Counted from the stretch's first letter, positions 18,296-28,330 are shown. The stretch is DNA of 64,000 nucleotides from Pseudomonas sp. UMAB-08 (GCF_900095225.1 NZ_LT607416.1:361033-425032); one strand, 5' to 3'. Made by a program: numbers and translations. The notes: generated by a model from the letters alone, not told the origin.

Positions 18296-19078
18296 ATGAG
18301 TGAGCAACACGCGGGCAGCCGCATCCGGGTTGAAGCCCTGACAAGCAACGGACACGCGCAGGCGCTGGACTGGGCACAACGTCTCGGCCTGCCGTTAGAA
18401 GACGCCGAAGCAGAATTCGCCCTGCAAGTGACGGACGACGGCTTACAGCTACAGCAATTGGGCGCCGACTCTTCGGGCCCGGTGCGAGTGGACTTTGTCG
18501 AAGGGGCTGTGGCCCACCGACGCTTGTTCGGTGGTGGCAGTGGGCAAATGATCGCCAAAGCGGTCGGCATTCAGCCCGGCGTTCGCCCTCGAGTGCTGGA
18601 TGCGACAGCCGGGTTAGGCAAGGACGCGTTCGTGCTGGCAAGCCTGGGGTGCAACATGAGCCTGATCGAGCGTCAGCCGATCATCGCCGCTTTGCTTGAA
18701 GATGGCCTGGCCCGTGGTCTGCGGGATCGTGAAGTGGGGCAGATCATCGCCCAGATGCGTTTGCTGACCGGTAACTCCATCGACTTGATCCGCGCCTGGG
18801 AAGGCGAACCACCGCAAGTGATCTACCTCGATCCAATGTTTCCGCACCGGGAAAAAACCGCGTTGGTGAAAAAAGAAATGCGCCTGTTCCGCCCGTTGGT
18901 GGGCGATGACATGGATGCGCCGGCGCTGTTGGAAGCTGCACTGGCGCTCGCCACTCACCGAGTCGTGGTCAAACGGCCCCGCAAGGCTCCGTGCATCGAT
19001 GGACCGAAACCGAGTTATGCGCTGGATGGCAAATCCAGTCGTTACGACATCTACCCGAAGAAGGCGCTGAAGGGCTGA
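18296..19078 (+). CDS. rsmJ: 16S rRNA (guanine1516-N2)-methyltransferase
   Basis: RsmJ methylates G1516 of 16S rRNA using S-adenosylmethionine. The 260-residue protein has the SAM-binding motif [19 protein letters not shown] (about 100-118), an acidic loop (SLIERQP) and the catalytic-region motif YLDPMFPHR. The C-terminal [20 protein letters not shown] is characteristic of the family. The ribosome-binding site is weak. The gene is divergent from the repeat-containing protein and is followed by a 514-base REP-rich gap. Confidence 0.95.
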   Translation: MSEQHAGSRIRVEALTSNGHAQALDWAQRLGLPLEDAEAEFALQVTDDGLQLQQLGADSSGPVRVDFVEGAVAHRRLFGGGSGQMIAKAVGIQPGVRPRVLDATAGLGKDAFVLASLGCNMSLIERQPIIAALLEDGLARGLRDREVGQIIAQMRLLTGNSIDLIRAWEGEPPQVIYLDPMFPHREKTALVKKEMRLFRPLVGDDMDAPALLEAALALATHRVVVKRPRKAPCIDGPKPSYALDGKSSRYDIYPKKALKG

Positions 19079-19120
19079 TATCGCCTTTGCAACCTTGCCC
19101 CGTATTTGCCGCCGCGCTAT

Positions 19121-19298
19121 CGCGCAGCAAACTGAGTCCAGGTAGGAGCTGACTTGTCTGCGAATAAGCCCGGCACGGGCTTCCGGCGGGTTTGGGTCTA
19201 ACCCTGCAGCCATGATCATCTGCTAGTGGGTGTTGGATCGAGGTGCGGCAGGTGGACCTGCGCTGAATGGTCTTCGCAGACAAGTCGGCTCCTACAAA
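19121..19298. repeat. REPIN-like inverted REP pair with adjoining 17-base repeat
   Basis: TAGGAGCTGACTTGTCTGCG (19143-19162) and its inverted partner TTCGCAGACAAGTCGGCTCC (19273-19292) frame a spacer of about 110 bases. Immediately before them CGCGCAGCAAACTGAGT (19121-19137) is repeated exactly at 19343-19359, and its first 14 bases recur at 28659 next to another REPIN. Confidence 0.75.
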
Positions 19299-19531
19299 TA
19301 ATCTTATATTTCAAATGGTTATCGATTTTTTGATAGGACTGTCGCGCAGCAAACTGAGTTGCGATTTGTGTGTCGTGATTGGTGGTGGTGTGTCAGATGA
19401 GCGGCCTTCGCGAGCAAGACTACGCGTCCCGGTTACTCCTACCGGGATCTTGATTCGTCTTTGGTTTTTGTATGGATTGACTGTCGAATTACGGTAAGGC
19501 CCCGTTTCCAGAAGGCCGAGCGCAGGTGTTG

Positions 19532-19556
19532 CATAGGAGGGCTTGCCTGCGAATGG
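19532..19556 (+). repeat. Single REP element
   Basis: ATAGGAGGGCTTGCCTGCGA is a degenerate REP core without a clear inverted partner nearby. It lies 37 bases before the 3' end of mexL. Confidence 0.55.
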
Positions 19557-19592
19557 CCTGACGCTGTCTGGGGCGGTGTGCAGGGTAGACGC

Positions 19593-20243
19593 CTAAGGCC
19601 GATAAGCCCGCATAAACAAGCTCACGACTTCCTGGACATGCGCTTCGGCGTCGTGTTCGTCCGGCAGGTCGCCGCAGCCGATCAGCAGGCGAAAATTGCA
19701 GGCGCCCTTGAGCAGGCACAGAAAGTGCTCGGCAGCGAGGTTTGGTTTGTCGATGCTCAGGCTGCCGGCTTTGTCGATCTGAGTCAGAAAACGCTCCATC
19801 TCCAGCAGAATTCGTTGGGGACCGGCCTCGAAAAAAATCTGCGACAGTTTCGGGTCCTGGCTGCCCAGTGCGACCATCAAGCGATGCAGCGCCAACGAGT
19901 CAGGACTGTTGATCAGCGCGTAAAAGCCCCGACCAATCTTCGACAGCAATGCCTCTACAGGCATGCCGTGGGGGATCTCGAAAAACAGCTCGGGCAGTTG
20001 CTCCTCACAGCGCGCCACCACTGCGGCGGAAAACAATGTCTCTTTATCGGTGAAATGGTTGTAAACCGTCAGCTTGGAAACCCCGGCTTCTGCGGCCACG
20101 GCATCCATACTGGTACCGGCGTAACCGTTGCACACAAACAGGTTTTTCGCGGCGTTGAGGATGGCTTGGCGTTTTGCCAGGTCCTTCGGGCGGCCAGGGC
20201 CTGAAGCGCTTAATGAGGGGCGGGTTAATGAATTGTCAGGCAT
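19593..20243 (-). CDS. mexL: MexL-type TetR-family repressor of the RND efflux operon
   Basis: A 216-residue TetR regulator: HTH at about 25-70 (KRQAILNAAKNLFVCNGYAG, then GVSKLTVYNHFTDKETLF) and an AefR-like C-terminal ligand domain. It is divergent from the mexJ-mexK genes and shares a 92-base promoter gap with them, so repression of both directions is expected, as shown for MexL in P. aeruginosa. The name rests on this arrangement and the same position in P. aeruginosa (PA3678, from memory), not on an alignment. Confidence 0.85.
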   Translation of the reverse strand: MPDNSLTRPSLSASGPGRPKDLAKRQAILNAAKNLFVCNGYAGTSMDAVAAEAGVSKLTVYNHFTDKETLFSAAVVARCEEQLPELFFEIPHGMPVEALLSKIGRGFYALINSPDSLALHRLMVALGSQDPKLSQIFFEAGPQRILLEMERFLTQIDKAGSLSIDKPNLAAEHFLCLLKGACNFRLLIGCGDLPDEHDAEAHVQEVVSLFMRAYRP

Positions 20244-20281
20244 CGTCGTTTTAATAGTGGACTGGTGAGTTTGGTATTTCT

Positions 20282-20298
20282 TACTATACGCTTCAGTA
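20282..20298. promoter_or_regulatory. Candidate operator dyad in the mexL-mexJ promoter gap
   Basis: TACTATACGCTTCAGTA is an imperfect palindrome (TACT, nine bases, AGTA) in the 92-base divergent gap and overlaps a possible -10 (TACAAT at 20297-20302) for mexJ. It is about 40 bases before mexJ. A TetR dimer could sit here; not verified against known MexL sites. Confidence 0.35.
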
Positions 20299-20335
20299 CA
20301 ATAATTAAAGCATCCTTTGCCAAAGGTCCATCACC

Positions 20336-21436
20336 ATGTTTCGCGATGCCTTGTCCTTTACCCTGCCAATCAGCCTGGTGTTTTTACTGGCTGCCTGTGG
20401 TCATGAAGAACCTGCCCTGCCCACCGTGCGGCCGGCCATGGTCGTGCAACCACAGCCTTCATCGCAGTCGATGGACAGTTATCCCGGTGAAGTCCGCGCC
20501 CGGTTCGAGCCGGAATTGGCGTTTCGTATCGCCGGCAAGGTGACCAAGCGTCTGGTAGAAGAGGGCGCGAGGGTCAAGGCCAATCAGCCGCTCGCCGAGC
20601 TGGACCCGCAGGATGTGCGCCTGCAACTGGAAGCGACCCGCGCTCAGGTGACCGCCGCTGAAGCCAATCTGCAACTGGTCCGCTCTGAGCGTGATCGCTA
20701 CAAGACATTGATGGATCGGCAACTGGTCAGCCGGTCTCAGTTCGACAATGCCGAGAATCTGTTCCGCGCCGGTGAGGCACGGCTCAAGCAGATCAAGGCC
20801 GAATTCAATGTCGCTGATAATCAGGCCGGCTACGCGGTGCTGCGCGCGCCGCAAGACGGTGTGATCGCCCGGCGTCTGGTCGAAGTCGGGCAAGTCGTGG
20901 CGGCGGGGCAGACCATGTTTACCCTGGCTGCCGACGGCGAACGCGAAGTCCTGATCAGTCTGCCAGAGCAAAATTTCGGGCGTTTCAAGACCGGTCAGGC
21001 CGTCACTGTCGAGTTGTGGACGCAACCCGGTCAGCGTTTTCCTGGGCGCATCCGTGAGTTGTCGCCTTCTGCCGATCCGCGGTCACGTACTTTCGCCACC
21101 CGCATCGCTTTTGCCGAGGGCAAAGTGCCCGCCGAGCTGGGCCAGAGCGCACGCGTATTTATCCAGACCGAACACACTGTCGCCCTGTCGGTGCCGTTGT
21201 CAGCGTTGACTGCCGAGAACGGCGTCAACTACGTGTGGCGGGTCGATGCCGATAACACGCTCAAGCGTGTTCCGGTGCGAATCGCTGCCTACGGTCAGGA
21301 CAGCGTGCCCGTCCTCGAAGGCCTCAACGCCACGGATTGGGTGGTGGCAGCCGGTGTCCATGTGCTGCACGAGGGCGAGCAAATACGGCCGGTGGATCGC
21401 GGTAATCGAGAAGTGAAACTGGCGGCGAAGGAGTAG
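20336..21436 (+). CDS. mexJ: MexJ-type RND efflux periplasmic adaptor (lipoprotein)
   Basis: A 366-residue membrane-fusion protein that links the inner-membrane RND pump to an outer-membrane channel. The signal ends in lipobox LLAAC (about Cys21), so it is lipid-anchored in the inner membrane. Domains: a lipoyl/barrel-sandwich half (about 50-85, RFEPELAFRIAGKVTKRLVE), a helical hairpin (about 95-155), the second lipoyl half (about 160-200) and a beta-barrel domain. It lies six bases before mexK and divergent from mexL. As in P. aeruginosa mexJK, no outer-membrane factor gene is linked, so an OprM-like channel encoded elsewhere must complete the pump. Confidence 0.88.
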   Translation: MFRDALSFTLPISLVFLLAACGHEEPALPTVRPAMVVQPQPSSQSMDSYPGEVRARFEPELAFRIAGKVTKRLVEEGARVKANQPLAELDPQDVRLQLEATRAQVTAAEANLQLVRSERDRYKTLMDRQLVSRSQFDNAENLFRAGEARLKQIKAEFNVADNQAGYAVLRAPQDGVIARRLVEVGQVVAAGQTMFTLAADGEREVLISLPEQNFGRFKTGQAVTVELWTQPGQRFPGRIRELSPSADPRSRTFATRIAFAEGKVPAELGQSARVFIQTEHTVALSVPLSALTAENGVNYVWRVDADNTLKRVPVRIAAYGQDSVPVLEGLNATDWVVAAGVHVLHEGEQIRPVDRGNREVKLAAKE

Positions 21437-21442
21437 GCACGG

Positions 21443-24400
21443 ATGCGTTTCAATCTTTCCGAGTGGGCACTGCGCAACCGCCAGATTGTCCTGTTTCTGA
21501 TGTTACTGCTGGCGATTGTGGGTGCGGTTTCCTACACCAAGCTTGGCCAGAGTGAAGATCCGCCATTTACTTTCAAGGCGATGGTCATCCGCACCAACTG
21601 GCCCGGCGCGAGTGCGGAGGAAGTTGCGCTGCAGGTGACCGACCGCATTGAGAAGAAGCTGATGGAGACCGGTGAATACGAGCGCATTGTCTCGTTCTCA
21701 CGGTCAGGCGAATCCCAAGTGACGTTCATGGCGCGTGATTCCATGCACTCGGCGCAGATTCCCGATCTCTGGTATCAGGTCCGCAAAAAAATCAGCGACA
21801 TCCGTCACACCTTGCCACAGGGCATACAGGGGCCGTTTTTCAACGATGAGTTCGGCACTACGTTCGGCAATATCTATGCGCTGACGGGCAAAGGTTTTGA
21901 CTACGCCGTGCTCAAGGATTACGCCGATCGCGTGCAAATACAGCTGCAGCGGGTCAAGGACGTGGGCAAGATCGAACTGCTGGGGTTGCAGGACGAAAAA
22001 ATCTGGATCGAGCTGTCGAACGTGAAGCTGGCGACCCTTGGGCTGCGCTTGCAGACGGTGCAGCAAGTTCTTGAAGAACAGAACGCGGTATCGGCAGCGG
22101 GTTTTTTCGAGACCCCCAGTGAGCGCATTCAGTTACGGGTAACCGGTCGCTTCCAGTCGGTGGACGAGATCAAGAATTTCCCGATTCGCGTGGGTGATCG
22201 TACATTCCGCATCAGTGATGTGGCCGAGGTTTTTCGCGGCTTCAACGACCCACCTGCGCCGCGCATGCGTTACATGGGTGAAGACGCCATCGGTCTGGCC
22301 GTGGCCATGAAAGACGGTGGCGACATTCTGGTACTGGGGCGTGCCCTTGAGACTGAATTTGCCCGGGTGCAGAAAAACCTCCCGGCGGGCATGCAGCTGA
22401 GCAAAGTGTCGGACCAGCCAGCGGCGGTGAAAACCGGGGTCGGCGAGTTCGTGCAGGTGCTGGCCGAGGCGCTGGGCATCGTGCTGCTGGTGAGCTTTTT
22501 CTCCCTGGGCATGCGCACCGGGATGGTTGTCGCCCTGGCGATTCCGTTGGTACTGGCGATGACCTTCGCCTGCATGTACTACCTGGGGATTGGCTTGCAC
22601 AAGATTTCCCTCGGCGCGCTGGTGCTGGCGTTGGGCTTGTTGGTGGATGACGCGATCATCGCGGTCGAGATGATGGCGATCAAGATGGAGCAGGGTTACG
22701 ACCGGCTCAAGGCTGCCAGTTTCGCCTGGACCAGCACCGCTTTTCCGATGCTCACCGGCACGCTGATCACGGCGGCAGGTTTCTTGCCGATTGCCACGGC
22801 GCAATCAGGCACCGGTGAATACACCCGTTCGATCTTCCAGGTGGTGACCATCGCGTTGTTGGCGTCCTGGGTTGCGGCAGTGGTGTTCGTGCCCTATCTG
22901 GGTGAGCGGCTGTTGCCGGATCTGGCGAAAATCCATGCGGCCAAACATGGCGCGGGGGCACCCGACCCTTACGGTACGCCCTTCTATCAGCGCGTGCGGC
23001 GCATGGTGGGTTGGTGTGTACGGCGGCGTAAAACGGTGCTGGTACTCACCCTTGGCCTGTTCGTGCTCTCGGTGGTGATGTTCCGTTTCGTGCCGCAGCA
23101 GTTTTTCCCGGCGTCCGGGCGACTGGAGCTGATGGTCGATTTGAAGCTGGCCGAAGGCGCGTCGTTGAGCAACACAGCTGAGCAGGTCAATCGGTTGGAG
23201 CAGATGCTCAAGGATCATCCGGGCATTGATAACTACGTGGCCTACGTCGGCACCGGTTCGCCGCGGTTCTACCTGCCGCTGGATCAACAGTTGCCCGCCG
23301 CCAGTTTCGCCCAATTCGTGGTGTTGGCAAAAACCATCGAAGACCGGGAAGTCCTGCGCACCTGGCTGATAAAAAGCCTCAACGAGCAATTTCCGACCCT
23401 GCGCTCCCGGGTGACTCGTCTGGAGAACGGGCCGCCGGTGGGCTACCCGGTGCAGTTCCGCGTGACAGGCGAACACATCGAGGAAGTCCGCGCTCTGGCG
23501 CGTAAAGTCGCGCTCAAGGTTGGCGAGAATCCACACGTGGCGAACGTCCATCTGGACTGGGAAGAGCCGAGCAAGGTTGTAAACCTCAACGTGGATCAGA
23601 ATCGGGCGCGGGCGCTGGGCGTGAGCACTGCCGATCTGTCGCGATTCCTGCAAAGCTCGCTGACCGGTTCCAGCGTCAGCCAATACCGCGAAGACGACGA
23701 GCTGATCGAGATTCTGTTGCGGGGCACCCCTCATGAGCGCAAGGACCTCGCCTCGCTGCCGAGCTTGGCGATCCCTACCAGCAACGGCACCAGCGTCGCC
23801 TTGTCGCAGATCGCGACCCTGGAATACGGCTTTGAAGAGGGCATCATCTGGCACCGCAACCGCCTGCCGAACGTGACCATCCGCGCCGATAACTATGGCA
23901 AGGAACAACCGTCGACCCTGGTCCAGCAGATCCTGCCGACACTGGACGGCGTACGTGCCGAGTTGCCGGACGGCTATTTGCTGGAAGTCGGCGGCACGGT
24001 CGAAGATTCTGCGCGGGGACAGAACTCGGTCAAAGCCGGTGTGCCGTTGTTTATTGTGGTGGTCCTGACCTTGCTGATGCTGCAATTACGCAGTTTCTCG
24101 CGCACCGCCATGGTCTTTCTCACCGCACCGCTGGGTTTGATTGGGGTGACCTTGTTTCTGATCGTCTTCCACCAACCGTTCGGTTTCGTCGCGATGCTCG
24201 GCACCATCGCCTTGTCGGGGATGATCATGCGCAACTCGGTGATTCTGGTGGACCAGATCGAACAGGACATCGCCGCCGGGCTGGATCAATGGCAAGCGAT
24301 CATCGAAGCCACCGTACGGCGTTTCCGGCCCATCGTCCTCACGGCACTGGCGGCCGTGCTGGCGATGATCCCGCTGTCACGCAGCGTGTTTTTCGGCCCG

Positions 24401-24517
24401 ATGGCGGTCGCGATCATGGGTGGCCTGATCGTGGCGACCGCACTGACACTCTTGTTCCTGCCCGCGCTGTATGCAGCGTGGTTCAGGGTGAAGAAGGTAG
24501 AGCTGCAGGCGCGTTGA
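21443..24517 (+). CDS. mexK: MexK-type RND efflux transporter
   Basis: A 1024-residue inner-membrane proton/drug antiporter with 12 expected transmembrane helices and two large periplasmic loops. The N-terminal helix is followed by SYTKLGQSEDPPFTFKAMVI. The proton-relay pair is in LALGLLVDDAIIAVE (TM4). TM10-TM12 carry conserved GLIGVTLFLIVFHQPFGFVA-type segments. AAGGAG precedes the ATG by about eight bases, and the gene starts six bases after mexJ. Its TGA stop directly abuts the stop of the convergent DUF4197 gene, leaving no intergenic base. Substrates are unknown; MexJK of P. aeruginosa exports triclosan and erythromycin. Confidence 0.9.
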   Translation: MRFNLSEWALRNRQIVLFLMLLLAIVGAVSYTKLGQSEDPPFTFKAMVIRTNWPGASAEEVALQVTDRIEKKLMETGEYERIVSFSRSGESQVTFMARDSMHSAQIPDLWYQVRKKISDIRHTLPQGIQGPFFNDEFGTTFGNIYALTGKGFDYAVLKDYADRVQIQLQRVKDVGKIELLGLQDEKIWIELSNVKLATLGLRLQTVQQVLEEQNAVSAAGFFETPSERIQLRVTGRFQSVDEIKNFPIRVGDRTFRISDVAEVFRGFNDPPAPRMRYMGEDAIGLAVAMKDGGDILVLGRALETEFARVQKNLPAGMQLSKVSDQPAAVKTGVGEFVQVLAEALGIVLLVSFFSLGMRTGMVVALAIPLVLAMTFACMYYLGIGLHKISLGALVLALGLLVDDAIIAVEMMAIKMEQGYDRLKAASFAWTSTAFPMLTGTLITAAGFLPIATAQSGTGEYTRSIFQVVTIALLASWVAAVVFVPYLGERLLPDLAKIHAAKHGAGAPDPYGTPFYQRVRRMVGWCVRRRKTVLVLTLGLFVLSVVMFRFVPQQFFPASGRLELMVDLKLAEGASLSNTAEQVNRLEQMLKDHPGIDNYVAYVGTGSPRFYLPLDQQLPAASFAQFVVLAKTIEDREVLRTWLIKSLNEQFPTLRSRVTRLENGPPVGYPVQFRVTGEHIEEVRALARKVALKVGENPHVANVHLDWEEPSKVVNLNVDQNRARALGVSTADLSRFLQSSLTGSSVSQYREDDELIEILLRGTPHERKDLASLPSLAIPTSNGTSVALSQIATLEYGFEEGIIWHRNRLPNVTIRADNYGKEQPSTLVQQILPTLDGVRAELPDGYLLEVGGTVEDSARGQNSVKAGVPLFIVVVLTLLMLQLRSFSRTAMVFLTAPLGLIGVTLFLIVFHQPFGFVAMLGTIALSGMIMRNSVILVDQIEQDIAAGLDQWQAIIEATVRRFRPIVLTALAAVLAMIPLSRSVFFGPMAVAIMGGLIVATALTLLFLPALYAAWFRVKKVELQAR

Positions 24518-25207
24518 TTACAGCGCGCCAAACACCTTTTTCGCCAGGCTGGTTGCGGCATCTGCCGGGTTTTGGCGGATGGCGGCTTCTTGTTTGCCGA
24601 TCATTTCGAACAGGCCATTGAGGGCCTGTTCGGTCACGTAACCTTCGATGTTGGCGTCTTTGGTGTCGACGACGCCCAGGCTGGCGGCCTGGCCGGCGAA
24701 CGCGTTGTATTTTTGTGCGACACCGACTTTATCGGTCGCTTGCTTGACGATGGGCAGGAATTTGACGCGGATCTGCTCGCGACTGGTCTTGCTCAGGTAT
24801 TGGGTGGCTGAATCATTGCCGCCGCTGAGGATGCTCTTGGCATCGTCCACGCTCATCTTCTTCACGGCATCGACCAACAGCGCCTGGGCTTGCGGTACAG
24901 CGGCTTCGGCGGCCTGGTTCATGGCGGTCTCCAATTGATCGACCTGCGCGCCCATGCCGAACTGCTTCATCTTCTTCGCGACTTTGCCGAGACTGCCCGG
25001 CAGTTCTATGCGCACATCCTTGTTATTACTGAAACCACCTGGCGTGCCCAGTTGCTTGACGGCAATCTGCGCGCCTTGGGTCAGCGCATCCTTGAGGCCG
25101 CCAGTGGCGTCCGACTGTGACAGATCGCTCAGGGACAGGGCGAACACGCTGGTCGACAGCAACAGGCCCGCGCACAGGCCAGCGAAGGTAACGGAAGGGC
25201 GGAGCAT
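24518..25207 (-). CDS. DUF4197 exported protein
   Basis: A 229-residue protein with a cleavable signal peptide (about 1-24, LRPSVTFAGLCAGLLLSTSV then FALSLSDL). The mature part is alpha-helical and of the DUF4197 type: GLKDALTQGAQIAVKQLG, then VEP-like helices and EGYVTEQALNGLF. A periplasmic or outer-membrane location is expected; function unknown. The start at 25207 gives the signal peptide and has AAGGA upstream; the frame is open a further 62 codons but without signal-like sequence. Its stop codon (TAA, 24520-24518) touches the mexK stop. It is downstream of the YbaY-like lipoprotein on the same strand. Confidence 0.85.
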   Translation of the reverse strand: MLRPSVTFAGLCAGLLLSTSVFALSLSDLSQSDATGGLKDALTQGAQIAVKQLGTPGGFSNNKDVRIELPGSLGKVAKKMKQFGMGAQVDQLETAMNQAAEAAVPQAQALLVDAVKKMSVDDAKSILSGGNDSATQYLSKTSREQIRVKFLPIVKQATDKVGVAQKYNAFAGQAASLGVVDTKDANIEGYVTEQALNGLFEMIGKQEAAIRQNPADAATSLAKKVFGAL

Positions 25208-25277
25208 GGCAGCATCCTTTTCAAAGGGATTGGATTGATAAAAGGGTGGCACGGGTTTGCAGGCCCGCGCCAGGGGA

Positions 25278-25676
25278 TCACTGAACAGAATCCAGGCGAA
25301 TTCGCAGCGGTTTCTGATCTTGACCGTCCAACTGTACGACATACTGCGCGGTAGTGATGAACAAGAGTTTGCCCTCCACTTCAATGCGCGCACTCACCGA
25401 ATAACGATGGCCCGGCTGTACGTGTTTTGGATCGTATTCCAGGCTGAAAGGCAAAGGCACCTGGCTTTTGATCGGGCCACTTTGTCTGGCCAGCACAACC
25501 ACAGGAGCATCGGCCTTGGACACGTCGTGAAGGCTGACATTCAAGATCGCAGTGGGTGGCAGGGTGATGCGTTGCAGGTAAAAAACTTCCCCGTCAAGGC
25601 TGGCTTGAGAGGACGGCTGCGAGATACTGCACGCGCCGAGCAGGCTGGTCAGAAGGATGAGTGCCAGGTTTTTCAT
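25278..25676 (-). CDS. YbaY-family lipoprotein
   Basis: A 132-residue lipoprotein: the signal ends in LLGAC (Cys16), followed by a Ser/Gln-rich linker and a beta-rich YbaY domain beginning at about 28 (GEVFYLQRITLPPTAILNVSL). Conserved features are LPPTA, PLPFSLEYDP and YSVSARIEVEGKLLF. Such domains are found in proteins that assist outer-membrane or secreted factors, but the precise role is unknown. AGGAG lies about six bases before the ATG. It is placed 62 bases after plsB on the same strand, with a hairpin (25694-25718) just ahead of its ribosome-binding site. Confidence 0.85.
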   Translation of the reverse strand: MKNLALILLTSLLGACSISQPSSQASLDGEVFYLQRITLPPTAILNVSLHDVSKADAPVVVLARQSGPIKSQVPLPFSLEYDPKHVQPGHRYSVSARIEVEGKLLFITTAQYVVQLDGQDQKPLRIRLDSVQ

Positions 25677-25693
25677 CGGAATCTCCTTATCGG

Positions 25694-25718
25694 TGGCGTC
25701 AGAAGAAGCCTGACGCCA
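25694..25718 (-). terminator. Hairpin between plsB and the YbaY gene
   Basis: TGGCGTCAG and CTGACGCCA form a perfect 9-bp stem around a 7-base loop. There is no following T run on the minus strand, so it is either a weak terminator or an RNA structure that stabilises or shields the downstream ribosome-binding site, which begins about 8 bases later. Confidence 0.5.
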
Positions 25719-25738
25719 TCGACAGGAATCTAAAGGAT

Positions 25739-28231
25739 TTAGCCCGCAGGGTCAGCCTCTGTTACATCTTCGCTGCGATGCAGGGCCACTTGGCGGATCG
25801 ACAAACGGATCTCGGCGGGCAAAACCCGCTTGGCTGCGCCTTCCGCCAGCTCGCCCAGGAGCTCGTGGTAGCTGAGCTTGCCCGCAGGGTCCTTGTGCAG
25901 GACGCCGAGGTCGAGCAAGGTCTGGATAAAGTGGCGGAACAGGCTTTTGTCGAAGAACTCCGGTGCGTTGAGGCCATGCAAAATCGACAACCGCTGAGCC
26001 ATGACCGTGCACAAGTCTTCCAGTTCTTCGGCGCTGATGCTGTTCTGGCCACTGTTGAGCAGCAGCGAAATCGCCATATAGAAGCGTTGCAGCGTCTGGG
26101 CAATGACCCGTGACAGCAGGGTCAGCAGGACGAAGTGACGCGAACTCGGGGCCGGGCGCAGGTAGACGTCATTTTCAAGGCGCAACAGGCCTTGCTCGAC
26201 GAAGGCCTCGAGCCACTGGTCGATCACTGCGTCCAGCTCGTTCAGCGGCCAGCGAATGAACAGCTCCGATTGCAGGTACGGGTACAGCGCCCGGGCATAG
26301 CGCAGGATCTGTTCACGGCTCATCCGTGATGAACTCTGGAAGAAACTCGCCAGCAGCGAGGGCAGGGCCACGATGTGCAACACGTTGTTGCGGTAGTAGG
26401 TCATCAAGACCGCGTTCTGCTCATCCAGGTAGAGGATTTTGCCTAACGCATCCTTTTGCTCGGACAACAGGTTCATGCCCTTCACGTAATCGATCAAGGC
26501 CTTGCCGTCACCTTCAGGCAGCGTGGTGTGTGGCGAGTAAGGCACCCGACGCAGCAGGGTCAGGTACAGGTCGAGAATCCGCGCCATGGCTTGATCGTCG
26601 AGCGCCAGCTTATTGGTGGACAGTAGGGCCAGCGCCACCAGATTGACCGGGTTGATCGCCGCGGCTTCATTCAGGCCCTGAGCCACGCGTTCGCCGAGGC
26701 GCTGGGTGGTTTCGTTCAGCCAGCCGGGGCGGTACTGCGGCCCCAGCGTTTGCTCGCGCCAATTCGGTTGCTCGTGGTCGAGGAACTCAGCCAGTTTGAT
26801 CGGCTCGCCGAAGTTGACCGACACCTGGCCGAAGCGTTGCTTGAGGGCGCCAATCACTTTGAAAATATCGAAGATCGACTCTTTCTTTTTAGCCGCGCCG
26901 CGCAGCTCGCCCAAGTAGGTGCGGCCTTCGAGCACGCGCTCGTAACCGATGTACACCGGAACGAAAACGATCGGCATCCGTGAGTTGCGCAAAAAGCTGC
27001 GCAGGGTGATCGCCAGCATGCCGGTTTTGGGTTGCAGCATGCGCCCGGTGCGCGAGCGGCCACCTTCGACGAAGTACTCGACGGGGAAGCCCTTGGTGAA
27101 CAGCGTATGCAGGTATTCATTGAAGACTGCGCTGTACAGCGGGTTGCCCTTGAACGTGCGGCGCATGAAGAAGGCGCCACCGCGCCGCAGCAGACTGCCG
27201 ATCACCGGCATGTTCAGGTTAATGCCTGCGGCGACGTGGGGGGGTGTCAGGCCATTTCGAAACAGCAGGTAGGACAGCAGCAGGTAATCGATATGGCTGC
27301 GATGGCACGGGACATAAATCACTTCGTGACCTTGGGCGACATCCTGCACGCCTTCGATATGACTGACCTTGATACCGTCGTAAATCTTGTTCCAGAACCA
27401 GCTCAGCACCACTTCGAGAAAGCGGATCGCCGAGTAGGTGTAGTCCGAAGCGATTTCATTGCCGTAGCGCAGGGCGTTTGCCTGGGCTTTGCTCTCGGGG
27501 ATGTTCTCGCGCTCGGCCTCTTCGAGGATGGCTTGCTTGACCAGCGGCTCGTCCAGCAGGCCCTTGACCAGATTGCGGCGGTGCGACAGGTCGGGGCCGA
27601 TGACGGCAGTTTTCAGGTTGCGAAAGTGCACCCGCAGAATGCGCTGGGTCATCCGCAGGGTGCGTTCGTGGCCCTTGTTCTCTTGGACCAGTTCGCGCAG
27701 ATGGATCGGTGCGGAAAATTGCACGCGGGTCTTGCGGCCCAGAATCAGGATGCTGACCAACCGGCGCAAGCGCCCGGTCACCGCCCAACTGTCTGCGAAC
27801 AATAGCTTCCAGGGGCTCGACTCACTGTCTGGCGACTGACCCCAGAACACGCTGACCGGAATAATCTGCGCATCTTCGGAGGCGTTCTGGCTAATGGCAC
27901 TGACCAGCCGCTCCAGGGTTGGGGGCGCGCCGCGTTTGTCCTGGCGGCCCAGCCAGTCGGGCTCTGGGGTCAGGTAGAAGAACGCAGCGGGCTCGAGCAG
28001 GTTTCCCACGGCTACCGGCAGAATCGGTCGCGGCAGCCCGGCTTTGCGGCACTCGGTATCGATCACCGCGAGGTCGCTTAATGAGGGGGATTGCAGGGCG
28101 TAGAACACCGGGCGGCTGCGGTCGAGGTTGAGGGTGAAGGACGACTGATTGATGGTTTCCGAGCGAACCCAGAGGTACATCAGTCGGCGCAGGGTGCCAA
28201 ACACAAGACGGCGGAACGGGGAGCGGGTCAT
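25739..28231 (-). CDS. plsB: Glycerol-3-phosphate acyltransferase PlsB
   Basis: Transfers an acyl group from acyl-ACP or acyl-CoA to position 1 of glycerol-3-phosphate, the first step of phospholipid synthesis at the inner membrane. The protein is 830 residues from 28231. The family blocks are present in order: [11 protein letters not shown] (HX4D), [38 protein letters not shown] and [11 protein letters not shown]. An upstream in-frame ATG at 28291 would add 20 residues, but the [15 protein letters not shown] start is the usual Pseudomonas N-terminus. The gene is followed by two envelope protein genes on the same strand. Confidence 0.96.
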   Translation of the reverse strand: MTRSPFRRLVFGTLRRLMYLWVRSETINQSSFTLNLDRSRPVFYALQSPSLSDLAVIDTECRKAGLPRPILPVAVGNLLEPAAFFYLTPEPDWLGRQDKRGAPPTLERLVSAISQNASEDAQIIPVSVFWGQSPDSESSPWKLLFADSWAVTGRLRRLVSILILGRKTRVQFSAPIHLRELVQENKGHERTLRMTQRILRVHFRNLKTAVIGPDLSHRRNLVKGLLDEPLVKQAILEEAERENIPESKAQANALRYGNEIASDYTYSAIRFLEVVLSWFWNKIYDGIKVSHIEGVQDVAQGHEVIYVPCHRSHIDYLLLSYLLFRNGLTPPHVAAGINLNMPVIGSLLRRGGAFFMRRTFKGNPLYSAVFNEYLHTLFTKGFPVEYFVEGGRSRTGRMLQPKTGMLAITLRSFLRNSRMPIVFVPVYIGYERVLEGRTYLGELRGAAKKKESIFDIFKVIGALKQRFGQVSVNFGEPIKLAEFLDHEQPNWREQTLGPQYRPGWLNETTQRLGERVAQGLNEAAAINPVNLVALALLSTNKLALDDQAMARILDLYLTLLRRVPYSPHTTLPEGDGKALIDYVKGMNLLSEQKDALGKILYLDEQNAVLMTYYRNNVLHIVALPSLLASFFQSSSRMSREQILRYARALYPYLQSELFIRWPLNELDAVIDQWLEAFVEQGLLRLENDVYLRPAPSSRHFVLLTLLSRVIAQTLQRFYMAISLLLNSGQNSISAEELEDLCTVMAQRLSILHGLNAPEFFDKSLFRHFIQTLLDLGVLHKDPAGKLSYHELLGELAEGAAKRVLPAEIRLSIRQVALHRSEDVTEADPAG

Positions 28232-28330
28232 ACGGCTTCTGCTGAATAAGGGGGAAACGAGCAGTTGCTCGGGGGAGACAGTGTGCCGCATCTGCTGAAG
28301 ATCGGCAAAAAACGACGCCGTTTATGTGGA

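Larger units (their letters stand above)
19079..19592. other. 514-base intergenic stretch holding REP-type repeats, no gene seen
   Basis: Between the rsmJ stop and the mexL stop this stretch contains a REPIN-like inverted pair (19142-19298), a second copy of a 17-base sequence (19343-19359), a disrupted REP around 19400-19450 and a single REP at 19532-19556. Short open frames exist but lack ribosome-binding sites and familiar protein features. I see no transporter, transposase or RNA gene. Confidence 0.7.

Noticed and set aside
19079..19592. CRISPR array or small RNA in the REP-rich gap
   Set aside because: Repeats are inverted REPs with irregular spacing, not regular direct repeats with spacers. 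No promoter-terminator pair typical of a small RNA was seen.
22133..24085. Minus-strand open frames over mexK
   Set aside because: Opposite strand of a clear RND transporter; low-complexity His/Arg/Gln sequence.
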